Positions 22,215 to 34,944 of a stretch of 64,000 bases of DNA are shown here, one piece after another. The stretch spans positions 143,501-207,500 of the forward strand of contig JAJOZX010005616.1 in NCBI GenBank assembly GCA_023014485.1, given 5' to 3'. Under the pieces are notes generated by a model. It saw nothing but the letters and a program-made list of their open reading frames with translations, ran no database searches and had not been told where the DNA came from. The position numbers were made by a program, and so were the translations under genes. Within the stretch, counting starts at the first letter, position 1. Every line of letters begins with the position of its first letter. This DNA is from Bathynomus jamesi (Eukaryota > Arthropoda > Malacostraca > Isopoda > Cirolanidae).

Positions 22215-23157
22215 TTATTTAATAAATGTTACCACTTTATCATTTTATGATTGAATTCCATATAATTTCCAAGTGCTTCACAAAAATAGATCCTGACTTT
22301 ATGTACACCCTGTACATTTGTCTGTTTTCATTAGTAAGGTATCGTAAGCCGCTTTATTTCCATGTCATTAACTCGTTTTGTGACGTTAAACAAAAGTGGA
22401 AACGCCTATTTTTAAGGTTCGGGCAGTACAAATTAATGACTGAATATCTGCTGAGTACAATTTATTCCTTTCCCAATACTTGGTCGATGTTAAGATGAAT
22501 GAGATTCTTTGAAGACTGGATGTCTGGTCGAAAAATAATCAAATGCTCTAAACTTCGCCACCCATTATATATATATATATATGCTCAGCTTCGCAAATGT
22601 TTGCTACCGCAATGTCCCGAGCTTCCCGGAGGTAACAAGACGTGCTCAATACAGTTTATCGCAAAGCATTTAAAAGTCAACCAACCCGATTATGCAAGCT
22701 ATCCATGAGTCCTGCCATTTATCCTCTAAGCTATGGAGTTCTTGGTACGAAAACGTCTGTTTGTAGCTCCACTTAACTTCGACAGTACAGTATTATTTCT
22801 AATCAATTGTATATATTTCTATCCTTAGTATATGAACTGTCATTGTATTAATAATATTTGTCATATGGACTATAGTCTGCCAATAAACCTTTTCATTTTC
22901 ATTTTCATTTTCATATGGGATTGAACTCAGAATGGTCCCCTGAGGTTTTTCATGATACACATAGATCGTGCATGGAACAAGGAACTCTTCTGGGAAAATT
23001 GAATCCACTATAGTCCGAATAAGTAAAGCCCAGTAAAGCCTAAAGCTTAAGGGCCAAATTAAATAAAATAAATAGTCGAGCTTCACAATTATTCATGTCA
23101 TTGTAAATTGAAAAAATTTATTTATTTTATTATTATTAATAAAGGTTATTATTATTA

Positions 23158-23195
<38 letters not shown>

Positions 23196-23532
23196 AGTAA
23201 TGGTAAATGACAAACACTATAGTTTTTTATTTTTCATGATGTTAGCCCGACGTGGGCAACGGGTTACTGGCAAAGAGGCCCCAAGGCCCAAACATATAGC
23301 TTCCCTCACTAACCCCCAGATTCTGTCCCAAAGCTGGATACTATCTGCTTTGCAGATAGCTGGTGAGGGAAGCTATATTTTTGGGGCCTCTGCGAGTGAC
23401 CCGTTGCCCACGTCGGGCTAACATCATGAAAAAGAAAAAACTATAGTGTTTGTCATTTACCATTACTTATTCGGACTATAGTGGATTTAATTTTCCCAGA
23501 AGAGTTCCTTGTTTCATGCACGGTCTGTGTGT

Positions 23533-23537
<5 letters not shown>

Positions 23538-23625
<88 letters not shown>

Positions 23626-24183
23626 TTAGTTCACCTATTAATAAACGTTTTCTTTGAGTTTGAAAGAAAATGAAGCGAAGGGGAAACCATGTAATAAATG
23701 TAACTGGCAACCATCTCATAATTTTGCCAGCGTGTAACACCATTCCACTGTAAGTGAAACGAAGATATTGCGGTCGACGGTTCAAACCACGATGATGCTG
23801 GTAATAATAATACAGGAGTTAGTCAATGGGCCACATTAGTTGGCCTCAGCACTGTGCCAGTTTCTAGCTCTCCTGACTGATTATCATCTCATAATTTTGA
23901 AGAAGAAATTATATAATATAAAAAAAATTATAACCTCTTACACAATAATGTGGTTGCATTTCTCTTCGTTGATGAACGAAATTAACATCTAAAATTAAAA
24001 AAAAATAATAAACTATTGTTGTTATTGAAATAATAACAATAATATTATCCGAAGAAGATTCTGTTGCATTTGAACTTGGAATGCATTGTTCAAATGCATC
24101 CATATCTGAGCAACGTTAAGTTTTAGTTCACAGGATCGATTTTTCGTTACGAATTTGAATTAGATTCGTCATTTAGAAACGCC
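23538..24183. repeat. (TA)n/(GA)n and shared tail of the composite
   Basis: (TA)n at 23538-23570 and (GA)n at 23575-23622, then about 560 bp shared with 61113-61675 and, inverted, with 34030-34570. No gene is seen. Confidence 0.7.
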
Positions 24184-24788
24184 CCCGACAATTAAGAGAA
24201 AGAAAAAGTAATGAAACTAAGAATAAACTATATAGAATTAGCATATAAAGAGGAGTAAATAATACTAAAAATAAAAACATGGAATTTTTATTTGTTATCT
24301 GAAAATAAGGGTTAAAACAGAAATACAAACTAACTGACATCACACACTAAAATTGCAAGTTTATTGGGAGAAAATAAATTTGAGGAACTTGTACGATAAT
24401 TAATATATGCCTAACCTAACCTAACCTATCCTAACCTATTTTTCCACCCTAAAGTGTACTTTTTTTTTAATAAATTTATTAATTTCCAACTTAAAAATGT
24501 TTTTATAACTTTTTCCGCAGTCCGTAAACACAAAAGGACCATCATTAATTCTTTCTGGTGGTAAGAATAGTTCGGTTTTCCGTTAAAAATGAATGCAGGT
24601 AAATTTGTAATGTTTAAATTTTAGTTTAAACTAAACAAAAATTCTTAGTAATGTTTAAATGTTATTTTTTTGTTAAATTAAACTAAGTCTTATTTTTCTC
24701 TTAATGAGCAATTTGGGGGGCAATTTTCCAAGGGGCAATTAAACGGGGGCAGTTTTCTCGGGGGCAGTTGTCCGGATACCGTTTATAA

Positions 24789-27569
24789 CACTGGTATGCA
24801 TCAATTTTGCTGTCAAGGGTTTTGTAAGCGATTCTTATAGAGTTTTTCCTGCTGATTTCGAATCTGCAATCCGTTTTTCTCAATCAGCTCAGGTTATCCG
24901 GCTATGGCCTCATAAGTAAAATAGAATTTTTCGTGATTTTGTCAAAGCGGAATTGGAAGAGTAACATCTATCATCACTTGTTTCACTTGTATAATATCTT
25001 TTTTTACTTTTCAGGCATATAGATAAAATATTTCATAATGAATAGAGCGTGTAAAAATGATCCCAATAGATTCTGCTACATATGTGGGACGGTTACCATG
25101 CCAAATAACCAGTCCCAAATCACTAAATTTGTGAAGCCAATGTATAGAGCATACTTTGGAATTAAGCAAGGGGACCAGGACAAAAATTTCGCCCCTCATA
25201 TGTGCTGCAAGACGTGCATTGAAAATTTGAGATGGAGCAAAGGCAGAGCGAAATCTTTGCCTTTTGGAATTCCCATGATTTGGAGAGAAGGAAAGGATCA
25301 CGTGACAGATTGCTATTTCTGCATGACAAACCTCCAAGGTGGGCTTATAAATTTATTTTTCTTAAATATTTTGAAATCCTCGTATGAAACTTGACATAAT
25401 ATTCACCATAATGTAATATTCACCATATATAGCATAATATTCACCATAATGGTAATCATACATTTACATATACATATTGTTATAGAAAATACATTTACAC
25501 ATACATATTGTTATACAAGTTACATTTACATATACAATGATTGTATATTTTCTTTCTTTTTCATTCATATTGTCCCCGAAGGGACAATATGAATGAAAAA
25601 GAAAGAAAATATAGACTCCATCGACCTATTTCATATCTTACAGACCGCAGCCTTCCCTCACGAGCCGCCACTGTCTGAATGCTTCTTCTATTTCATATGC
25701 AAGTTTTATATCCATGTTTCTGTGTTTCTATTTTCAGGAGTTAACAAGAAGAATAAACACATTGTTGTATACCCTGACATTCCTTCTGCTGAGACCTGTA
25801 CCCCATGGTCCTGGAATTCCAATACCCGACCCACCTCAACCCTGGACTTCGATGATTCTGATGATGAATCAATGACCAATGCCAATGACCAGTCCCAGTC
25901 GTATATACCTCAAAATACCGCTTCAAAATGAGCCGAGACCTCTCAACCAGGCCGAACTTAATGATCTTACCAGGGATTTAGGACTTTCCAAATTAGCTGC
26001 CGAGATCTTGGGCTCACGACTTCGAGAGGACAACTTGCTGGCTCCGGGAACAACATTCTCCTGGTATAGGAAACGAGAGGAAGAATTCCGCAAGTTTTTT
26101 GCAGTGCACGAAAATACCTCTTCCTTAGTGTACTGCTGCAATGTTGAGGGGCTAATCAAATCCTTGGGCCTGCCATATAACGCATCAGAATGGAGGCTAT
26201 TTATAGACTCGTCTAAACGAAGTTTGAAAGCAGTACTTCTCAACATTGGGAATAGGGTTGCATCAGTCCCTGTAGCACATTCCGTACAACTTACTGAGAG
26301 CTACGATAACGAAAATTTTACTGGATGCTCTCGTATACGACCAACATAACTGGAGGATCTGTGGAGATTTGAAGGTAATACTAATATCATAAGTAAACTA
26401 TTGCTATTGACTATGTTGTTTTTCCAAAGGTTATTTGAGAGCGTATAAGAACACTTAACTTCCCCACAGAAGTGATACAGTCCAATGCATAGATTTTTTT
26501 ATCTGATAGAACAAATTCTCTAAATTCTTTAAATATTTTCATTTTTTTTCAGATTGTGGCATTTGTATTGGGAATGCAAGGGGGATACACGAAATACCCA
26601 TGTTTCCTCTGCAAATGGGATAGCCGAGCGGATGAGAAGCACTATGCACAGCGTGAATGGGCATCCAGAGATAATTTTGAACCTGGGTCGCATAATGTCG
26701 TTTCAGTGCCCCTTGTACCACCAACAAAAATTTTGCTCCCACCACTTCATATTAAGCTGGGCTTGATGAAAAATTTCATCAAATCAATGAATAAGGAGGG
26801 TTCAGCATTCCGATATCTCGAGAGTAAATTTCCTCATATATCTGATGCTAAACTAAATGCTGGGGTTTTTGATGGTCCTCAAATTCGAACTTTGATCAAG
26901 GATACTCAGTTCGAAAACGCAATGACTCCAACTGAGAAGAATGCCTGGCAGGCATTCAAATCAGTTGTCACTGATTTTCTTGGCAAGCGTAGAAGTCCAG
27001 AATACGAGTCCGTTGTCGAAAACTTGATGGAAGCTTTCAAAGCTCATGGGTCGCGCATGTCCATAAAAATGCACTTTTTGTGGTCCCACTTGGACTATTT
27101 TCCTGAAAATTGCGGGGTTATAGTGAGGAACAGGGTGAACGATTTCACCAAGATATCAAAATAATGGAAGAGAGGTACCAGGGAAACTGGGATATCAATA
27201 TGCTGGCGGACTATTGCTGGTGTTTGAAGCGAGACGTGCCCGAAGAAAAACACGGAAAGCCAAAAAAACTTCATTCCTTCCTCAATAAACTTTTTTCCAT
27301 ATTCATTGTATGAATAAAAGTATTTATTCACACAATGTTTTCATTTTTCACGAGTGTTCTTATAATATTACTCGTATCTACAGTGTTTAAGCTAAAAAAA
27401 TCAATAAATTTGGGGATAAAATTGGACTTATAATAAATGGCCAATAGAGAAACAACCTGACCTGATTGAGGAAAACCAATGTCATTTTCGAATTCAGCAT
27501 GGTCGAATTATATAATATGAGTTGAAAAAACACTCACAGCAGACAAAAAATTTCATATGCATACCAGTG
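24789..27569 (+). mobile_element. CACTA-like DNA transposon, 2781 bp
   Basis: 13-bp perfect inverted ends CACTGGTATGCAT (24789-24801) and its complement (27557-27569), with 3-bp target duplication TAA (24786-24788 and 27570-27572). The opposite palindrome arm has the empty site with a single copy (TTA at 33397-33399). CACTG ends and a 3-bp duplication resemble the CMC/CACTA group; assignment is inference. It carries one spliced, decayed gene (25038-27313). Confidence 0.88.
25038..27313 (+). pseudogene. Putative transposase of the CACTA-like element, spliced, frameshifted
   Basis: Exon 1 (25038-25338) encodes a Cys-rich domain with CYICG, CCKTC and CYFC. Intron 1 is 25339-25737 (GT-AG, acceptor TTTTCAG). 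Exon 2 (25738-26374) contains LAAEILGSRLRE; intron 2 is 26375-26552; exon 3 starts ATTGTGGCA at 26553 and holds GGYTKYPCFLCKWDSRA, LLPPLHIKLGLMK, HFLWSHLDYFPEN and GERFHQDIKIMEERYQG. I know this gene type as a widespread, uncharacterised arthropod family. Frameshifts near 25920, 26320 and 27118 break it. Its position inside a bounded insertion shows that it travels on a transposon. Confidence 0.75.
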
Positions 27570-27621
27570 TAATCTATCAGATGTGAAAATAAAAAGTGCG
27601 AATACTTATTGAATTACCCTC

Positions 27622-27659
<38 letters not shown>

Positions 27660-27689
27660 CATTAAAATCACAGAATAACACGTGATCTT

Positions 27690-27862
27690 ATTAATAAGCA
27701 AACAACCACAGGGAAAAGAAAAAGAAAACGAAATCCGAGCGCTTTCGTGATATATTTACATCTTCAGGAACAAGAAAGAAATTTCTTGTCCCTGAAGATG
27801 TGAATATATCACGAAAGCGCTCGGATTTCGTGTTTCTTTTTCTTTACCCTGTGATTGTTTGC

Positions 27863-27866
<4 letters not shown>
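27690..27866. repeat. Hairpin repeat (left palindrome arm)
   Basis: Inverted repeat of about 177 bp containing GAAATCCGAGCGCTTTCGTGA on both strands. The same hairpin is at about 33104-33275 in the right arm. Probably a MITE; ends are obscured by neighbouring (TA)n. Confidence 0.6.
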
Positions 27867-27903
<37 letters not shown>

Positions 27904-28315
27904 TGGTATATGGAAAGTAATCCAGAGACATGTTCCAAACTTTAGAAATAAAATAAAATACAATGGAATGAGAGAACAGGTAGATTTTGTACTATTCCAG
28001 CTGCGATAGGCTAGGGACTCATAAAAACGAAGGTGAAAAATACACTCTGAATACGAGGCCCAAAACTCTTTAACGTACTACCAAATGAACTGAGGAACCT
28101 CCATCACATCAGCATAAATACATTCAAGAACCAACAGGAGAGGCTCTTGTTCAAAGTCCTCTGTCCAGCCATGAGTAGCTGGCAACGAGAGCAGAATGAA
28201 AGCAAATCAAATCCCTAAATGAGGCGGGATGCTGCAGAGGTGTCGATTCTAAACCGTTGTTTGAAGACAAAGTAAACTAAAGTAATATACAGTATATATA
28301 CGCACAGACACACAC

Positions 28316-28389
<74 letters not shown>

Positions 28390-28586
28390 ACAGTGGCTTA
28401 CACTGTCTTTAAAAGCCTAATTAAGAGTCAGGCTAATTACAGTCTTCGAGCGATTTTTTTTTTCACAATTTTTAATTGATGAAGTTTTCTAAACCGGACA
28501 ATCGAACAAATCTGTAATTTGATCAAATGTAGTTATAATGATTGCCTATTTAATATTTACATACAATATGTTTTCTAGTCCACGGG

Positions 28587-30179
28587 TTGGATACGTCCGT
28601 GCCCTTTTTATCTTTGAAAAACGTTATCAAAATTAAAAATGAAATAGCTACACCTTTATACTGGATATGGAGAAGATCCCTAGACACTGGGGAAATACCG
28701 AGCATCTTGAAAAGAGCAAACATTGTCCCTATATATAAAGGAGGGGACAGATCTCAAGCACGGAACTATAGACCAGTGTCATTGACGTCCCACCTCACCA
28801 AAGTATTTGAAAGAATAGTTAGAGAGAAAATTTATGATTTCCTGGAGACACGGGAAAGATTCAACGAAAATCAGCATGGATTCCGGTCAGGTAGATCATG
28901 CCTATCACAACTAATAGAGCACTACAACAATATCCTAGATGCATTGGAAGGCAATGACAACTACGATGTTATATACACAGATTTTGCTAAAGCTTTCGAT
29001 AAATGTGACCATGGTATAATAGCACATAAAATTAAAGACATGGGAATAACAGGCAAAGTGGGAAAATGGATCTACAACTTCCTTAGTGATCGTCTGCAGG
29101 TCGTCAAAATTCAAGGTATATCATCATCAGAATCGGAAGTACGCAGCTCAGTACCACAAGGGACAGTACTGGCCCCACTCCTGTTCATTATCATGCTAAC
29201 AGACATAGACAGCGGAGTAAACAGAAATAGTATAGTAACATCCTTTGCAGACGATACAAAGATCAGCAGAAAAATCAGCGATGTACATGACGTGGAGGCC
29301 TTGCAGAGGGACACGAACAAAATATACAAATAGTCAGAAGACAACAACATGTCATTCAACGCCGAGAAATTTCAGCTCTTGGGATATGGCAGAAAAGAAG
29401 AAATTAAACAGACTGCATATTATGCTCCAGATAGACAGGAAATTCAGAGAAGCATGAAAGCGATTGAAATCGGGATAATAATGACAGATGATGCGAAATT
29501 CGAAACACAAAATCAGATAGCGATAAATAAAGCAAAAAGAGTCGCCGGACAGGTTCTAAGAACGTTCAAGAGAAGGGACAGGACAGTAATGATTCCCCTG
29601 CTAAAAACACTGATTATACCAAAACTTGAATACTGCTCTGTTTTGACGTCCCCATATAAAAAGGAAGAAACTAATAAACTAGAAGAAACGCAAAGGCATT
29701 TCACAGCCAAGATTGATGGCTGCAAAGAACTCAACTACTGGGAAAGACTACGTAAACTAAATCTGTACTCACTGGAAAGAAGAAGAGAGAGGTACATCAT
29801 AATCTACATATGGAAAATGATCGAAAAACTGGTACCAAACCTAAAACTAAACCCAATTACCATTCAAACAACACTGGAAAATAGGAAAGGCAGAATGTGT
29901 AGTGTTCCCAAATTAAAGGCACGACAAGGGACCTCCTCAACCCTGAAGGAAAATAGCTTGGTTGTCAGGGGGCCAAGACTTTTCAACCAGCTTCCTAAGG
30001 ACCTCAGAAACGTAACGGGGGTCAAAGTTGAAGTCTTCAAGAAAACACTTACCTGGCTCAAGACAGCACCAGATGAGCCGGGCGTGCCTGGCTATGTACG
30101 GTGGAGAGCGCAAGAAAGCAACTCGCTCCTCCACCAGGCCAGACCTAGAGAAGGGGCCACCAGCTTGACCTCCGTGTGA
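28587..30179 (+). pseudogene. CR1/jockey-like reverse transcriptase (left palindrome arm)
   Basis: Reverse transcriptase and C-terminal region of a non-LTR retrotransposon, lacking the endonuclease (5' truncated; the first codon with open frame is TTG, not ATG). Motifs: IYKGGDRSQARNYRPVSLTS, HGFRSGRSC, YTDFAKAFD, SVPQGTVLAP and the catalytic FADD. The frame is open except for one TAG at 29331-29333, in a place where the family usually has Trp. The same TAG is in the right-arm copy. The 3' end shows AATAAAG and short TAAGG repeats near 30215. Confidence 0.88.
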
Positions 30180-30870
30180 AGAGAGACCAACGCACGAAAC
30201 AACATAAAGTTCAATAAAGTAAGGTAAGGTATATCATACACACATAAAAACCATTTATTTAATGGTTCCCAAAATATAGTAACCTGATGAATTGTAAGTA
30301 CAATTTTTAACACCCTCAAAGATTAATTTGAATAAAAATTCAAAATAAAAATTTAATGTTACATAGTAAATAAAATTAAATAAAATATTAATAAAGTTTT
30401 CAAATAAAATACAAGAGAAAATATCAATTGTTAAATTTATTTTATTAAACAGGGGTAACTAAAGATAAATACCTATAAAATTCATTTGTGGTAAAAGATA
30501 AAATTTAAACTAGTTTAAATTTTTTTTCCCACAAATTTTCTAGTTTAAATTTTATCTTTTACCACAAATGAATTTTATAGGTATTTATCTTTAGTTACCC
30601 CTGTTTAATAAAATAAATTTAACAATTGATATTTTCTCTTGTATTTTATTTGAAAACTTTATTAATATTTTATTTTAATTTTATTTACTATGTAACACTA
30701 AATTTTTATTTTGAATTTTTATTCAAATTAATCTTTGAGGGTGTTAAAAATTGTACTTATAATTCATCAGGTTACTATATTTTGGGAACCATTAAATAAA
30801 TGGTTTTTATGTGTTGTATGATATACCTTAACTTATTGAACCTTATGTTGTTTCGTGCGTTGGTCTCTCT
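30180..30870. other. Centre of the palindrome
   Basis: AT-rich arms meet at a 26-bp spacer (30514-30539) between ACTAG and CTAG. No gene is seen. Confidence 0.85.
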
Positions 30871-32460
30871 TCACACGGAGGTCGAGCTGGTGGCCCCTTT
30901 TCTAGGTCTGGCCTGGTGGGGGAGCGAGTTGCTTTCTTGCGCTCTCCACCGTACATAGCCAGGCACGCCCGGCTCATGTGGTGCTGTCTTGAGCCAGGCA
31001 TCCAGTCTTTTCTTGAAGACTTCAACTTTGACCCCCGTTACGTTTCTGAGGTCCTTAGGAAGCTGGTTGAAAAGTCTTGGCCCCCTGACAACCAAGCTAT
31101 TTTCCTTCAGGGTTGAGGAGGTCCTTTGTCGTGCCTTTAATTTGGGAACACTACACATTCTGCCTTTCCTATTTTCCAGTGTTGTTTGAATGGTAATTGG
31201 GTTTAGTTTTAGGTTTGGTACCAGTTTTTCGATCATTTTCCATATGTAGATTATGATGTACCTCTCTCTTCTTCTTTCCAGTGAGTACAGATTTAGTTTA
31301 CGTAGTCTTTCCCAGTAGTTGAGTTCTTTGCAGCCATCAATCTTGGCTGTGAAATGCCTTTCCATTTCTTCTAGTTTATTAGTTTCTTCCTTTTTATATG
31401 GGGACGTCAAAACTGAGCAGTATTCAAGTTTTGGTATAATCAGTGTTTTTAGCAGGGGAATCATTACTGTCCTGTCCCTTCTCTTGAACGTTCTTAGAAC
31501 CTGTCCGGCGACTCTTTTTGCTTTATTTATCGCTATCTGATTTTGTGTTTCGAATTTCGCTTCATCTGTCATTATTATCCCGAGATCAATCGCTTTCATG
31601 CTTCTCTGAATTTCTTGTCTATCTGGAGCATAATATGCAGTCTGTTTAAATTCTTTTCTACCATATCCCAAGAGCTGAAATTTCTCGGCGTTGAATGACA
31701 TGTTGTTGTCTTCTGACTATTTGTATATTTTGTTCGTGTCCCTCTGCAAGGCCTCCACGTCATGTACATCGCTGATTTTTCTGCTGATCTTTGTATCGTC
31801 TGCAAAGGATGTTACTATACTATTTCTGTTTACTCCGCTGTCTATGTCTGTTAGCATGATAATGAACAGGAGTGGTGCCAGTACTGTCCCTTGTGGTACT
31901 GAGCTGCGTACTTCCGATTCTGATGATGATATACCTTGAATTTTGACGACCTGCAGACGATCACTAAGGAAGTTGTAGATCCTTTTTCCCACTTTGCCTG
32001 TTATTCCCATGTCTTTAATTTTATGTGCTATTATACCATGGTCACATTATCGAAAGCTTTAGCAAAATCTGTGTATATAACATCGTAGTTGTCATTGCCT
32101 TCCAATGCATCTAGGATATTGTTGTAGTGCTTTATTAGTTGTGATAGGCATGATCTACCTGACCGGAATCCATGCTGATTCGTTGAATCTTTCCCGTGTC
32201 TCCAGGAAATCATAAATTTTCTCTCTAACTATTCTTTCAAATACTTTGGTGAGGTGGGACGTCAATGACACTGGTCTATAGTTCCGTGCTTGAGATCTGT
32301 CCCCTCCTTTATATATAGGGACAATGTTTGCTCTTTTCAAGATGCTCGGTATTTCCCCAGTGTCTAGGGATCTTCTCCATATCCAGTATAAAGGTGTAGC
32401 TATTTCATTTTTAATTTTGATAACGTTTTTCAAAGATAAAAAGGGCACGGACGTATCCAA
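30871..32460 (-). pseudogene. CR1/jockey-like reverse transcriptase (right palindrome arm)
   Basis: Inverted duplicate of 28587-30179. Shares the TAG (near 31714-31716) and adds two frameshifts of its own, near 32047 and 32181. The FADD and SVPQGTVLAP motifs remain. The 3' end faces the palindrome centre, as in the other arm. Confidence 0.88.
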
Positions 32461-33103
32461 CCCGTGGACTAGAAAACATATTGTATGTAAATATTAAATA
32501 GGCAATCATTATAACTACATTTGATCAAATTACAGATTTGTTCGATTGTCCGGTTTAGAAAACTTCATCAATTAAAAATTGTGAAAAAAAAATCGCTAGA
32601 AGCCTGTAATTAGCCTGACTCTTAATTAGGCTTTTAAAGACAGTGTAAGCCACTGTAAGGTATCATATATATATATATTATGTGTGTGTCTGTGCGTATA
32701 TATACTGTATATTACTTTAGTTTACTTTGTCTTCAAACAACGGTTTAGAATCGACACCTCTGCAGCATCCCGCCTCATTTAGGGATTTGATTTGCTTTCA
32801 TTCTGCTCTCGTTGCCAGCTACTCATGGATGGACAGGGGACTTTGAACAAGAACCTCTCCTGTTGGTTCTTGAATGTATTTATGCTGATGTGATGGAGGT
32901 TCCTCAGTTCATTTGGTAGTACGTTAAAGAGTTTTGGGCCTCGTATTCAGAGTGTATTTTTCACCTTCGTTTTTATGAGTCCCTAGCCTATCGCAGCTGG
33001 AATAGTACAAAATCTACCTGTTCTCTCATTCCATTGTATTTTATTTTATTTCTAAAGTTTGGAACATGTCTCTGGATTACTTTCCATATATATATATATA
33101 TAT

Positions 33104-33275
33104 ATAAGCAAACAACCACAGGGTAAAGAAAAAGAAACACGAAATCCGAGCGCTTTCGTGATATATTCACATCTTCAAGGACAAGAAATTTCTTTCTTGT
33201 CCCTGAAGATGTAAATATATCACGAAAGCGCTCGGATTTCGTTTTCTTTTTCTTTTCCCTATGGTTGTTTGCTTA
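33104..33275. repeat. Hairpin repeat (right palindrome arm)
   Basis: Counterpart of 27690-27866, with slight differences in the loop. Confidence 0.6.
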
Positions 33276-33308
33276 TTAATAAGATCAGGTGTTATTCTGT
33301 GATTTTAC

Positions 33309-33347
<39 letters not shown>

Positions 33348-34570
33348 GAGGGTAATTCACTAAGTATTCGCACTTTTTATTTTCACATCTGATAGATTAT
33401 AAACGGTATCCGGACAACTGCCCCCGAGACAACTGCCCCGTTTAATTTCCCCCTTGGACAATTGCCCCCCAAATTGCTCATTAAGAGAAAAATAAGACTT
33501 AGTTTAATTTAACAAAAAAATAACATTTAAACATTACTAAGAATTTTTGTTTAGTTTAAACTAAAATTTAAACATTACAAATTTACCTGCATTCATTTTT
33601 AATGGAAAACCGAACTATTCTTACCACCAGAAAGAATTAATGATGGTCCTTTTGTGTTTACGGACTGCGGAAAAAGTTATAAAAACATTTTTAAGTTGGA
33701 AATTAATAAATTTATTAAAAAAAAAGTACACTTTAGGGTGAAAAAATAGGTTAGGATAGGTTAGGTTAGGTTAGGCATATATTAATTATCGTACAAGTTC
33801 CTCAAATTTATTTTCTCCCAATAAACTTGCAATTTTAGTGTGTGATGTCAGTTAGTTTGTATTTCTGTTTTTAACCCTTATTTTCAGATAACAAATAAAA
33901 ATTCCATGTTTTTATTTTTAGAATTATTTACTCCTCTTTATATGCTAATTCTATATAGTTTATTCTTAGTTTCATTTACTTTTTCTTTCTCTTAATTGTC
34001 GGGGACGTTTCTAAATGACGAATCTAATTCAAATTCGTAACGAAAAATCGATCCTGTGAACTAAAACTTAACGTTGCTCAGATATGGATGCATTTGAACA
34101 ATGCATTCCAAGTTCAAATGTAACAGAATCTTCTTCGGATAATATTATTGTTATTATTTCAATAACAACAATAGTTTATTATTTTTTTTTAAATTTTAGA
34201 TGTTAATTTCGTTCATCAACGAAGAGAAATGCAACCACATTTATTGTGTAAGAGGTTATAATTTTTTTTATATTATATAATTTCTTCTTCAAAATTATGA
34301 GATGATAATCAGTCAGGAGAGCTAGAAACTGGCACAGTGCTGAGGCCAACTAATGTGGCCCATTGACTAACTCCTGTATTATTATTACCAGCATCATCGT
34401 GGTTTGAACCGTCGACCGCAATATCTTCGTTTCACTTACAGTGGAATGGTGTTACACGCTGGCAAAATTATGAGATGGTTGCCAGTTACATTTATTACAT
34501 GGTTTCCCCTTCGCTTCATTTTCTTTCAAACTCAAAGAAAACGTTTATTAATAGGTGAACTAAAATTCTC

Positions 34571-34654
<84 letters not shown>

Positions 34655-34790
34655 ACACACAGACCGTGCATGGAACAAGGAACTCTTCTAGGAAAATTAA
34701 ATCCACTATAGTCCGAATAAGTAATGGTAAATGACAAATACTATAATTTTTTCTTTTTCATGATGTTAACCCGACGTGGGCAACGGGTCA

Positions 34791-34944
34791 CTCGGGTCAC
34801 TCTCTTTGCGAGTGACCCGTTGCCCACGTCGGGCTAGCATCATGAAAAAGAAAAAACTAGTATTTGTCATTTACCATTACTTATTCGGACTATAGTGGAT
34901 TTAATTTTCCTAGAAGAGTTCCTTGTTCCATGCACGGTCTGTGT
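34791..34944. repeat. Collapsed copy of the 260-bp hairpin and flank
   Basis: Contains GAGTGACCCGTTGCCCACGT and its inverse with the middle of the hairpin missing, followed by the ACTATAGTGGATT flank and the hAT target site. Confidence 0.6.

Larger units (their letters stand above)
19499..23537. mobile_element. Composite with about 1.2-kb inverted arms (copy 1)
   Basis: Left arm (about 19499-20697) and right arm (about 22313-23537) are inverted copies, each with a 260-bp hairpin (19569-19830 and 23199-23463), (TTA)n or (AAT)n runs and a conserved ACTATAGTGGATT segment. The middle holds a hAT-like MITE and a mariner remnant. Copy 2 spans about 56947-61018. Whether the arms are true transposon TIRs or a later inverted duplication is unclear. 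Confidence 0.6.
23400..30513 (+). repeat. Left arm of large palindrome
   Basis: Reverse complement of 30540 to about 34790 when the 2781-bp insertion (24789-27569) is removed, giving about 4.3 kb versus 4.25 kb. The spacer is only 26 bp (30514-30539). The arms differ by point changes, microsatellite lengths and the insertion. Confidence 0.9.
30540..34790 (-). repeat. Right arm of large palindrome
   Basis: Inverted copy of the left arm, without the CACTA-like insertion. It carries its own copy of the reverse transcriptase, the hairpin and the tail of the composite element. Confidence 0.9.

Noticed and set aside
24416..24450. CCTAACCTAACC as telomere sequence
   Set aside because: Only three or so units, found at several interior places including inside MITEs; not a telomere.
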